From an uncultured Clostridia bacterium (GTDB taxonomy: Bacteria; Bacillota; Clostridia; Christensenellales; UBA3700): 35,986 bases of DNA. Where the stretch lies: contig CAMFVQ010000033.1 in the NCBI GenBank assembly GCA_945992255.1, positions 1 to 35,986 of the forward strand, in the 5' to 3' direction. Positions 23,820-32,400 of the stretch are shown in pieces. The position numbers were made by a program, and so were the translations under genes. A model generated the notes under the pieces. That model searched no databases, was not told the DNA's origin, and was given only the letters and a program-made list of their open reading frames with translations. Numbering within the stretch: the stretch's first letter is position 1; each line of letters opens with the position of its first letter.

Positions 23820-23888
23820 ATGAACAAGGTAAAGAATATGACAAAGCGAACAAGTATAACACAACACACTTTTTCGACAAATATTTAG
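23820..23888 (+). CDS. Candidate leader peptide of the carAB operon
   Basis: A 22-codon frame from ATG 23820, at the predicted transcription start, to TAG 23886-23888. An internal in-frame ATG at 23838 has AAGG eight bases upstream and would give a 16-residue peptide, MTKRTSITQHTFSTNI. It includes one Arg codon (CGA) and several Thr codons. The stop codon touches the first arm of the terminator hairpin, the usual layout of a translated attenuator leader. No run of one amino-acid codon is present, so if it senses translation the effector is unclear. Confidence 0.4.
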   Translation: MNKVKNMTKRTSITQHTFSTNI

Positions 23889-23934
23889 AAGACAATACAA
23901 AGTGAATTTCGCTTTGAGTAGTCTTCTTTTTTTT
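23842..23934 (+). promoter_or_regulatory. Attenuator with competing hairpins upstream of carA
   Basis: The terminator is AGAAGAC (23887-23893) paired with GTCTTCT (23921-23927), with an inner stem CAAAGTGAA (23898-23906) to TTCGCTTTG (23908-23916; effective loop 3 bases) and then eight T (23927-23934). CAAAGCGAA at 23842-23850, inside the leader ORF, is a near copy of the inner left arm and pairs with TTCGCTTTG perfectly over nine bases. That alternative pairing crosses the outer terminator stem, so the two exclude each other. TAGCTTTAC is repeated in tandem just after (23934-23942, 23944-23952). No PyrR-binding consensus is recognised. Confidence 0.55.
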
Positions 23935-23969
23935 AGCTTTACGTAGCTTTACAATAATGCGAGGTGTAT

Positions 23970-25031
23970 ATGGACAAAATTTATTTGGTACTTCAGAATG
24001 GACAAGTCTATGAGGGACAAAGCTTTGGCGCCAAAGCCGAAGTGGTAGGTGAGCTTGTTTTCAACACAGGTATGTGCGGATTTTTGCAAATGCTCACAGA
24101 CAAATGTTATCAAGGACAAATCGTTGTAGACACATTCCCTATGTTGGGTAACTATGGTGTCAACGATGATGCCAAGGACAAACAAAGTGCAGTCAAAGCT
24201 GTGCTTACAAGAGAAGTGTGCGACACTCCTTCCAACTTCCGCAGCAAGGGCAAAATCACAGACCTTATGGCTGATATGGGAGTGGTGGGTATGAGTGGAA
24301 TCGACACTCGTGCGCTCACTCGTTATATCCGTGACAATGGGGCTCAAAAGGCAATTATTTGCTCCAATCCAAACCTAACCGATGCCCAAAAGAAAGCACT
24401 CGAAGAGTATGAGGTCGTAAGACCAATCTCTGAAGTTTGTGCAAACCAAAGCGAGCAAGTGGTAGGCAAGGGAAGCAAGGTGACTCTCATCAACCTAGGC
24501 GAAACCTATGACATTGCCGAAATGTTGGCAAGCAAAGGTTGCGAGGTGACAGTTGTGACTTACAACACCAGTGCAAAAGATATTTTGGAAACCAAACCAC
24601 AAGGCGTTGTGTTGTCTAGCGGTTCGGACTTTGTGAGTGACACAGCCGTGGTAGAAAACACTATCAAAGAGCTTGCAAAAGCAGATGTAAGTATGCTCGG
24701 CATTGGGCTTGGGCACGCGCTACTTGCCAAGGCTATGGGTTGTGCTGTGGAAAAGACTTTGCACGGTCAACACGGCAACCAACCAGTCAAAAAACTCGAT
24801 ACAGGTCGCCTATTTACCACATACCAAAATCACAATATGAACGTTGTGGCTGAGGATAGCGATGATATCCGAGTGGTATATCGCAATGTCAACGACGGCT
24901 CTGTCGAAGGACTTTGTTACAATGCTATCAAGTCAATGGGCGTAGCATTCTTGCCAAGTACCAATGGCGGTCCAAATGCAACTGATTTTGTATACGATGA
25001 ATTTTTAGAACTTACAAAGGAGAATAGATAA
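23970..25031 (+). CDS. carA: Carbamoyl-phosphate synthase small subunit lacking the glutaminase triad
   Basis: A 353-residue CarA. The N-terminal half is normal (NTGMCG, GNYGVND, GIDTRALTRYIRD). The class I amidotransferase half keeps the fold but not the chemistry: the nucleophile Cys of GICLGHQ is Gly246 (GIGLGHA), the HPE that carries catalytic His and Glu is LPS (328-330), and the oxyanion-side GPGDP is replaced by GSDF. All three changes are plain codon substitutions in an open frame, not frameshifts. Glutamine hydrolysis should be impossible, so the complex probably uses free ammonia, as vertebrate CPS I does after losing its Cys. ATG 23970 follows GAGG by five bases. It overlaps carB by one base (TAATG). 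Confidence 0.9.
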   Translation: MDKIYLVLQNGQVYEGQSFGAKAEVVGELVFNTGMCGFLQMLTDKCYQGQIVVDTFPMLGNYGVNDDAKDKQSAVKAVLTREVCDTPSNFRSKGKITDLMADMGVVGMSGIDTRALTRYIRDNGAQKAIICSNPNLTDAQKKALEEYEVVRPISEVCANQSEQVVGKGSKVTLINLGETYDIAEMLASKGCEVTVVTYNTSAKDILETKPQGVVLSSGSDFVSDTAVVENTIKELAKADVSMLGIGLGHALLAKAMGCAVEKTLHGQHGNQPVKKLDTGRLFTTYQNHNMNVVAEDSDDIRVVYRNVNDGSVEGLCYNAIKSMGVAFLPSTNGGPNATDFVYDEFLELTKENR

Positions 25032-28000
25032 TGCCACTCAACAAAGATTTACACAAAGTTATGGTTATTGGCTCTGGTCCTATCATCATTGGACAAGCTG
25101 CCGAATTTGACTATGCAGGAACACAAGCGTGCAGAGCGCTCAAAGAAGACAATCTAGAAGTTGTTTTGGTCAACTCCAACCCTGCAACAATTATGACAGA
25201 CAATGCAGTAGCTGACAGAATTTATATCGAGCCACTCACATTGCCAACAATCAAAAGAATTATCGAAAAAGAGCGTCCAGACAGCTTGCTCTCGACACTT
25301 GGCGGACAGACAGGTCTTACCCTCAGTATGCAACTTGCCAAAGAAGGTTTCCTTGACAAAATGGGCGTAAAGCTTTTGGGTGCTGACCCTGAGGCTATCG
25401 ACAAGGCAGAGGACAGACAAAGCTTTAAAGACACTTTGGCAGAAATCAACGAGCCTGTTATTCCATCAGAGGTTGTGAACACAATGGACGACGGAATTAG
25501 AGTGGCAAGCGAAATTGGCTATCCAGTTATCATTCGCCCTGCATTTACTTTGGGCGGTACTGGTGGCGGTATTGCTCACAATCAAGAAGAATTCGAGGAT
25601 ATTGCCGAGAACGGACTTAGACTTAGTCCAATCCACCAAATCCTTGTAGAAAAATGTATCAGCGGTTGGAAAGAAATCGAGTTCGAAGTTATCCGTGACA
25701 GCAAGGGCAACTGTATCACCGTTTGCAGTATGGAAAACCTCGACCCAGTCGGCGTACACACAGGCGACAGTATCGTAGTTGCTCCAACTGTTACACTTGC
25801 CAATGCAGAATTCCAAATGCTCAGAAGCTCAGCTCTCAAAATCGTAAATGCTCTCGAAGTTGAGGGTGGTTGCAATGTTCAATTCGCTTTGCACCCAGAC
25901 AGCTTTGAATATGCAGTTATCGAAGTAAACCCAAGAGTTAGCCGTAGCTCAGCACTTGCGAGCAAAGCGACAGGCTATCCAATCGCCAAGGTTGCTACCA
26001 AGATTGCAATTGGCTATACACTCGACGAAATCAAGAATGCAGTCACTGGTTGCACCTATGCTTGCAACGAGCCAAGCATCGACTATATCGTTATCAAATT
26101 CCCTAAGTGGCCATTCGACAAATTCTTCTATGCAAGCAGAAAACTTGGCACTCAAATGAAAGCGACTGGCGAAGTTATGTCAATCGGTACAAGTTTCGAG
26201 CAAGCTATTATGAAAGCTGTGCGTGGTGCAGAAATCTCTATGACCACTTTGTACAACAAGAAGATTGCCAAAATGGACGATATGGAGCTAGAAGAAAAGA
26301 TGATGACTTGCGACGACGAAAGACTTTTCGTAATCTATGAACTTCTTCGCCGTGGCGTGACAGTCAACGAAATCCATACCAAGACTCGTATCGACAGATG
26401 GTTCTTGAACAAGCTTGTCAACCTCATTGAAATGGAAAAGAAATTGGCTGAGGGCAATGTAACCAAAGAGACATATCTCCAAGCTAAGAATATGGGCTTC
26501 CTCGACAGCTCAATCGAAGAAATCAGCGGCGAAAAAGTCAAAGAGCCTGTCTTTGCATCATACAAAATGGTTGACACTTGTGCAGCAGAGTTTTCGGCAC
26601 AAACTCCTTACTTCTATTCGACCTATGACAGCGAGAACGAGGCAAGAGAATTTATCGACAACCATAACAGCGGCAAAAAGAAAGTTATCGTATTCGGCTC
26701 AGGTCCTATCCGTATTGGTCAAGGTGTAGAATTCGACTATGCTTCCGTGCATTGTGTATGGGCTTTGAAGAGAAAGGGTTATGAAGTAGTCATTGTCAAC
26801 AACAACCCAGAGACAGTATCTACTGACTTTGACACAGCAGACAGACTTTACTTCGAGCCACTTACCAACGAAGACGTTATGAATATCATTCACACCGAAC
26901 AACCTTACGGCGTAGTAGTTGCGTTTGGTGGTCAAACAGCTATCAAGCTCACCAAGTTGTTCCGCCAAAAGAATATCCGTATCCTCGGCACCCAAGCTGA
27001 GTATATCGATATGGCAGAGGACAGAGAGCTATTCGACGAGTTGCTCGAAAGACTTAATATCAAACGCCCTGAGGGCTATACAATTATGACCAAAGAAGAG
27101 GCTTTGGAAGTGGCAAACAAGATTGGTTATCCAACACTTCTCAGACCTTCTTACGTGCTCGGTGGTCAAAATATGTGCGTATGTCACTCAGATGCCGACG
27201 TCATCGAATATATGGACGTAATCTTGTCCCAAAAGATTGAGAATCCAGTGCTTATCGACAAGTATTTGATGGGTAGAGAAATCGAAATCGATGCAATCTG
27301 TGATGGCAAGGAAATCTTGATTCCGGGCGTTATGCAACATATCGAAAGAACGGGTGTTCACTCAGGTGACTCAATCGCCGTTTATCCATCTTGGAATCTT
27401 AGCGATGAAATGCTTGACCGCATTGTAGAATGCTCGAAACAACTTGCTATCAACTTGCACACAATCGGTTTGGTAAATATCCAATATTTGATTTATGAAG
27501 AAGAGCTTTATGTCATCGAAGTAAACCCACGTAGCTCTCGTACAATTCCTTATATCAGCAAGGTAACAGGCGTGCCAATGGTTGATTTGGCTACAAGATG
27601 TATCTTGGGCGAAAAGCTTGCAGATATGGGTTATGGCACAGGACTATATCCAAAGTCCAACTATGTGGCAGTCAAAGTTCCGGTATTCTCATTCGCAAAG
27701 CTTGTCAATGTAGATACCCAACTCGGACCAGAAATGAAGTCAACAGGTGAGGTACTTGGACTTGCAAGCACTTTGGAAGAGGCTTTGTTCAAGGGACTTG
27801 TTGCAGCAGGCTACAAGATGAAGAAAAAGGGCGGTATCTTTATCACCGTGCGTGACCAAGACAAGAGCGAAATCGGCGAGATTGCCCAAAAGTTTGAAGA
27901 CCTTGGCTACACTTTGTATGCTACCAAGGGTACGGCAAGAGTGCTAAGAGATAGAGGACTCGAGTGTATCACAGTGGACAAAATTCACCAAAATCTCGAA

Positions 28001-29077
28001 CACAACAACTTGACACTTATCGAGAGCGGAAAGATTGACTACATTATATCCACTTCATCTAAGGGTAAGCTCCCTACACGTGACAGCGTGAAAATAAGAA
28101 GAAAAGCAGTAGAGAGATCAATTCCTTGTCTTACATCTATCGATACAGCCAATGCAGTTGCCAATTGCTTGATGAGCAGATACAGCGAATTCAACACAGA
28201 GCTTGTAGATATCAACAGACTTCGCAAATCTAAGCAAACTCACAAGTTCATCAAAATGCACAGCGCAGGCAATGATAGAATATTCTTTGATTGTATGGAC
28301 GGCAACCTCATCGACAACCCAGAGGGCGTGGCAGTGAGAATGTCTGACAGACACTTTGGTGTGGGAGCTGAGGGCATTATCATCATCGAAAAATCTGATA
28401 TTGCAGATGCAAAGATGAGCATTTACAATTGTGACGGCTCTAAGGGTAAAGTGTGCGGAAACGGCTTGTTCGGTGTGGCTAAATATTTGTACGACAACCA
28501 CCTTGTCAACAAGTACGACATCACTATCGAAACTCCAACAGGTGTCAAAGATATCACAATCAAGACCCAAGACGGCGTGGCAACATATCTCAATGTAAAT
28601 ATGGGTATGCCAATCCTCAAACCTAGCCAAATCCCTGTCAAGATTGCTGGCAAAAACGCAATCGGTGTGCCACATTCAGTGTTGGGCAAAGAATATATCT
28701 TCAACATTGTATCAATGGGCGAGCCACATACAGTTTTGTTCACCGACCACCTAGACAATGTTGATATATCCGAGCTTGGCGCACAAATCGAGTATGACAG
28801 CATATTCCCAGAACGCAGCAACGTAGAGTTTGCCAAAGTTATGGATGACCACACAATCAAAGTTCGCACTTGGAGCAAAGGTTGTGGCGAAACATTCGCA
28901 AGCGGCAGTGGTTCTTGTGCAGCAGTGGTGAGTGCAGTTCTCAACGGCTACTTGAAGAAGAATGTGGATATCGATGTCAAACAACGTGGCGGAGATATGG
29001 TAGTAAGATATACCGATGAGGGAGTAATTCTCAAAGGCACTTCAGCTATCGTATTCTCAGGCGAAATTCAATTCTAA
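25031..29077 (+). CDS. carB: Carbamoyl-phosphate synthase large subunit fused to a DapF-like domain
   Basis: A 1348-residue fusion. Residues 1 to about 1065 are a complete CarB: first ATP-grasp half (GSGPIIIGQAAEFDYAG, GGTGGGIA, EVNPRVSRSSALASK), second half (GSGPIRIGQGVEFDYA, EVNPRSSRTIP) and the MGS allosteric domain (about 930-1065). Residues about 1071-1348 form a diaminopimelate-epimerase-like domain (MHSAGND, VCGNG, GCGETFASGSGSC). Its first active-site Cys is kept (Cys1142), but the second is Ser1291, the GNPH asparagine is Glu and the conserved Glu-Arg before GxGET is Ser-Lys, so racemisation of DAP looks unlikely. No stop or ribosome binding site separates the parts. AAAGGAG overlapping the carA end serves translation. 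A regulatory or structural role for the extra domain is inference. Confidence 0.92.
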   Translation: MPLNKDLHKVMVIGSGPIIIGQAAEFDYAGTQACRALKEDNLEVVLVNSNPATIMTDNAVADRIYIEPLTLPTIKRIIEKERPDSLLSTLGGQTGLTLSMQLAKEGFLDKMGVKLLGADPEAIDKAEDRQSFKDTLAEINEPVIPSEVVNTMDDGIRVASEIGYPVIIRPAFTLGGTGGGIAHNQEEFEDIAENGLRLSPIHQILVEKCISGWKEIEFEVIRDSKGNCITVCSMENLDPVGVHTGDSIVVAPTVTLANAEFQMLRSSALKIVNALEVEGGCNVQFALHPDSFEYAVIEVNPRVSRSSALASKATGYPIAKVATKIAIGYTLDEIKNAVTGCTYACNEPSIDYIVIKFPKWPFDKFFYASRKLGTQMKATGEVMSIGTSFEQAIMKAVRGAEISMTTLYNKKIAKMDDMELEEKMMTCDDERLFVIYELLRRGVTVNEIHTKTRIDRWFLNKLVNLIEMEKKLAEGNVTKETYLQAKNMGFLDSSIEEISGEKVKEPVFASYKMVDTCAAEFSAQTPYFYSTYDSENEAREFIDNHNSGKKKVIVFGSGPIRIGQGVEFDYASVHCVWALKRKGYEVVIVNNNPETVSTDFDTADRLYFEPLTNEDVMNIIHTEQPYGVVVAFGGQTAIKLTKLFRQKNIRILGTQAEYIDMAEDRELFDELLERLNIKRPEGYTIMTKEEALEVANKIGYPTLLRPSYVLGGQNMCVCHSDADVIEYMDVILSQKIENPVLIDKYLMGREIEIDAICDGKEILIPGVMQHIERTGVHSGDSIAVYPSWNLSDEMLDRIVECSKQLAINLHTIGLVNIQYLIYEEELYVIEVNPRSSRTIPYISKVTGVPMVDLATRCILGEKLADMGYGTGLYPKSNYVAVKVPVFSFAKLVNVDTQLGPEMKSTGEVLGLASTLEEALFKGLVAAGYKMKKKGGIFITVRDQDKSEIGEIAQKFEDLGYTLYATKGTARVLRDRGLECITVDKIHQNLEHNNLTLIESGKIDYIISTSSKGKLPTRDSVKIRRKAVERSIPCLTSIDTANAVANCLMSRYSEFNTELVDINRLRKSKQTHKFIKMHSAGNDRIFFDCMDGNLIDNPEGVAVRMSDRHFGVGAEGIIIIEKSDIADAKMSIYNCDGSKGKVCGNGLFGVAKYLYDNHLVNKYDITIETPTGVKDITIKTQDGVATYLNVNMGMPILKPSQIPVKIAGKNAIGVPHSVLGKEYIFNIVSMGEPHTVLFTDHLDNVDISELGAQIEYDSIFPERSNVEFAKVMDDHTIKVRTWSKGCGETFASGSGSCAAVVSAVLNGYLKKNVDIDVKQRGGDMVVRYTDEGVILKGTSAIVFSGEIQF

Positions 29078-29095
29078 AAAAAACTAAAACAAACA

Positions 29096-29127
29096 AAAGG
29101 ACTTCCTGCAAAGGGAGTCTTTTTTTT
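29096..29127 (+). terminator. carAB operon terminator
   Basis: GACTTCC (29100-29106) pairs with GGGAGTC (29113-29119) with a T-G wobble, extended by A and T tracts, followed by eight T. Confidence 0.8.
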
Positions 29128-29136
29128 GCGGAAAAA

Positions 29137-29168
29137 TGCAAAATGTCGATATGTATCGAGTTTTTGCA
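29137..29168 (+). repeat. Dispersed palindromic repeat, copy 5 (most complete)
   Basis: TGCAAAA (29137-29143) and TTTTGCA (29162-29168) form outer arms around TCGATA (29146-29151), TG and TATCGA (29154-29159). This is the fullest dyad of the five copies and lies 10 bases after the carAB terminator. Confidence 0.75.
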
Positions 29169-29413
29169 AGTTTTTGGCTTGCAGGGTGATAGGAAATGAT
29201 GAAAAGATTGGGCATTTGCCAATAAAAACTCTTGCCAAAATGTATGATATATAGACAGCAAAATCAAAGTAAAAGAAAAAATACTGAAACATTTTTTGCC
29301 GAATAGCAACACTTAAAATGCCCAAAAGTTCAAAAAAGTTCAAAAATCTTTGGGGGAAAGTTTTGATTTTTGCGGATTTTGGTGGGTGATAATGTAAAAT
29401 TATATTCCAAACA
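29169..29413. other. AT-rich spacer
   Basis: No reading frame with a ribosome binding site is seen. A short GCAAG...CTTGC hairpin lies near 29166-29182, and AAAAGTTCAAAA-type direct repeats occur near 29325-29350. Nothing else can be supported before the promoter at 29414. Confidence 0.4.
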
Positions 29414-29442
29414 TTGAATAAGTAAAATTTTTTTGTTATAAT
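29414..29442 (+). promoter_or_regulatory. Promoter of the giant membrane-anchored protein gene
   Basis: TTGAAT (29414-29419), a 17-base spacer and TATAAT (29437-29442), 28 bases before ATG 29471. Confidence 0.7.
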
Positions 29443-29470
29443 TAAATATATAGAGAGTAGGGGGTGGATT

Positions 29471-32400
29471 ATGTCAAAAAAAGATAAATACGATTTTCTT
29501 GATGACAATGCTCCAAAGAAAAATAAGAAAAAGAAGAAAAGACATGGTTGTCTAAATTGTTTGATAACCTGTCTTGTTTTGCTTGTTATATTTTGTGGTG
29601 CAATAGTCGGCGGTGGCTATTGGGCATGGGGTAAATATGCCGAACCACAGGTAGGACTTACATTTGGAGAAGTATTCAAAGTTTTGTGCGGATTGTACAA
29701 GGCAGATGAGGGTAAGATTGTGACCAATCCTTATTCGCAGGCTGACCTTGATACTTTTTATACCGACTTCAAAGCAAAGACTTATATGCAAGCCGACACG
29801 CAGCTGACCATTGCGGACATTTTGGATTCGACTGTCGGTAAAAAATCAAATAATGATGAGTCCAACGGCTCTTCCGAGCCACCAACTTCTACTGGCAACT
29901 CTGCGCTCGACGGCTTGCTCGACAAAATCAATTTTGATTTTACTCCACTTGCCAACTACAAGGGCGAAGACAACATTATGGAGATCACCGACAAGCAGTT
30001 TGCGTCTATTCTCAACGAGGCGTTGACTTATTTTGCCAACAAATATGCGACAAGTGGACAAAACACGGTGGCGACAGTTGCCGAAGAAAATGTAGGCGAA
30101 CCGCTGCCAAAAGATGATACAACCCCAGCTCCTAGCGAGGGAAACAACCCAACTAACAACATAGAGCAATATGCAAAATATATGAAATATATCGACATTT
30201 GCCAAGTGACAATCGACAGCCCATCGGCTGCCAAGCTTGAAGATGTGTCAATGTCGCTCGTGTTGAAAATCAGCACAAGAGAACTTGTCAAAGAGCTTGT
30301 TGGACAAAGCAAAGTGCCAGCATTTTTGTTCAATCTTTTGCCAAAGCAAACTTTCGCAGGAATGAGAGTATATCCAAACAGCAACAATGCCAATGCAGGT
30401 ATTATTCTCAACCAAATCGACAAAGACCTTATGACCAAGGTTGCGGGAGCTATCGACAAAATATCGGGAGCGGAAACCTCTATCATGCAAACAATCAATA
30501 CGACTGTCAACAATGTGGTGACCAAACTCAACGAAAAACTCCCAATCAGCTTTATTCAATCAGGTTGCAATATCAAACCTGTCCAAGGAATGATGAATGT
30601 CCTCAACATCTCACTAGGCGAAGCCCAATTCTTGGCGATGATAAGAGATATCAAGCTTCCTACCGCTGAGAGCATGGGCGTGGCAGGTTATACCCAAGAA
30701 TTGCGTACCCAAGCAGTGCAAACTTTTATTGGAGAGTTCGCAGGTAAATATGCTTTCGACAACATGGGCGTAGACGGCAATCCTATCATCACACCTGACA
30801 ATGTTTTCCAACAAGTTGGCAGTATGATGCAAGATGAAAATATGCTCAGCAGAATAAACCTTGCGACACTTGACTATGACAGCACGGCTTACAACAAAGA
30901 TACACACAAAGTAAATATGACTTATATGGCTTTGGCAGGGCTACTCAACTCAGAACTCAAAAAGCCAATTATCTCTGTCCAACCAGACGGCACAGAGGTT
31001 GCCAAAGACCCATTGCCAATCACCATTTTGACAATGGAATATGACCAATCGACTCAAATGCTTGGCGTGGTGTTGTCTTTCGATGTCGGCAAATTGTTGG
31101 GACTAGATAGTCAAGAAAATACCAATCAACTTTTCAACAAACTTGTATCGCAGATTTTGCCAAAAGAGATAATCATCAAAGCACAAGTGCCACTTGCGAA
31201 CAATGGACAAAACACAATTATCAAAATCAACAATCTCAACGAGCAAGACTCAGCAGACTTGCTCCAAAATATTACAACACTTGGCACCGATCTTGGCATC
31301 AATATGTCCCAATTCAATATCCAAGAACTCACCGACACTTTGGAGAAGGCTGTCAAAGATAACCTTGACAAAATCAACAAACAAATCGGTGCAGAGATTA
31401 AGTTTGGTGCAGACAAGTGCTTGTTGCCATCTATCTTTGAGGTGGTGGCAGGGCTTGACATGCTAAAAACCGACAATGTGGCAGTAGTCACTGACGAAGA
31501 GCTTCACGATATGTTGCGCAGTGCATACACTTATACGGCAGGCACTCCAAACAAAGCCGACAACGCACTTGCCCTTGTGGGACAAATCGAAAGCAAATAT
31601 TATATCAACGAAGGCGTGCTAAATGGAAGTGACGGCAATGCTTTGCTCAATTCTATCAAGGCTATCAAAGACAACTTCCAAGATGATTTCGACGTGCCAA
31701 GAATGGCAGCGGACACCACTCCACTAGACCAACTCAAACCTATTATAAGTCAAGAAGAGCTTGGCTTTATCTTGCAGTCCAGTGGCAAGCTTGATGACAT
31801 TGTAAGTATCATCGACAAAATCAACATTGTCAGTACAAATATCACCACGGCGGAGATGAAAATGCAAATCGAGGGGGAGATTGCCCTCACAGGCGAAAAT
31901 GCAAAATACTCAGTGCTTTTACCAAAGAAGATATATCTTAACTTGACCGTGGACACCGCTCTATTGATGAGAAGAGTAAATGGCGAAGATGTTGTTTGTA
32001 CCAGTTTTGACATAGACGGAATGAATGCCGAACAAATGACCAACTTCTTTGAAGTAGCCAGCAAATTGGGCGGACAACCACTCAACCAAACAGAGATATG
32101 CAATACTTTGGACACCAAGATAGCTGCCGTGTTGACAGAACTCATCAATGGCGGCAATATGGAACTTGTATTCGTAGAGGGCGGTATCAAGCTCGACAAG
32201 ACCGTGTTTGATATTGCCGCTGACCAAATCTACACCAACCCAGCAACCACCAAGCCAAGTGCCAGCGAGCTTAGACAAGTACTCCAAAAAGTCAATATCA
32301 TACCGGAAGAATACAAGACGAACAACTTGTCACAAGATTTGACCGCTGTGGTAGGGGAAATCAACACCAAGTATTATCTCAACACTCCACTTGAGAAAAA

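Noticed and set aside
28241-29077. A separate dapF gene with its own start
   Set aside because: No ribosome binding site or stop codon separates it from carB; the frame is continuous through the linker.
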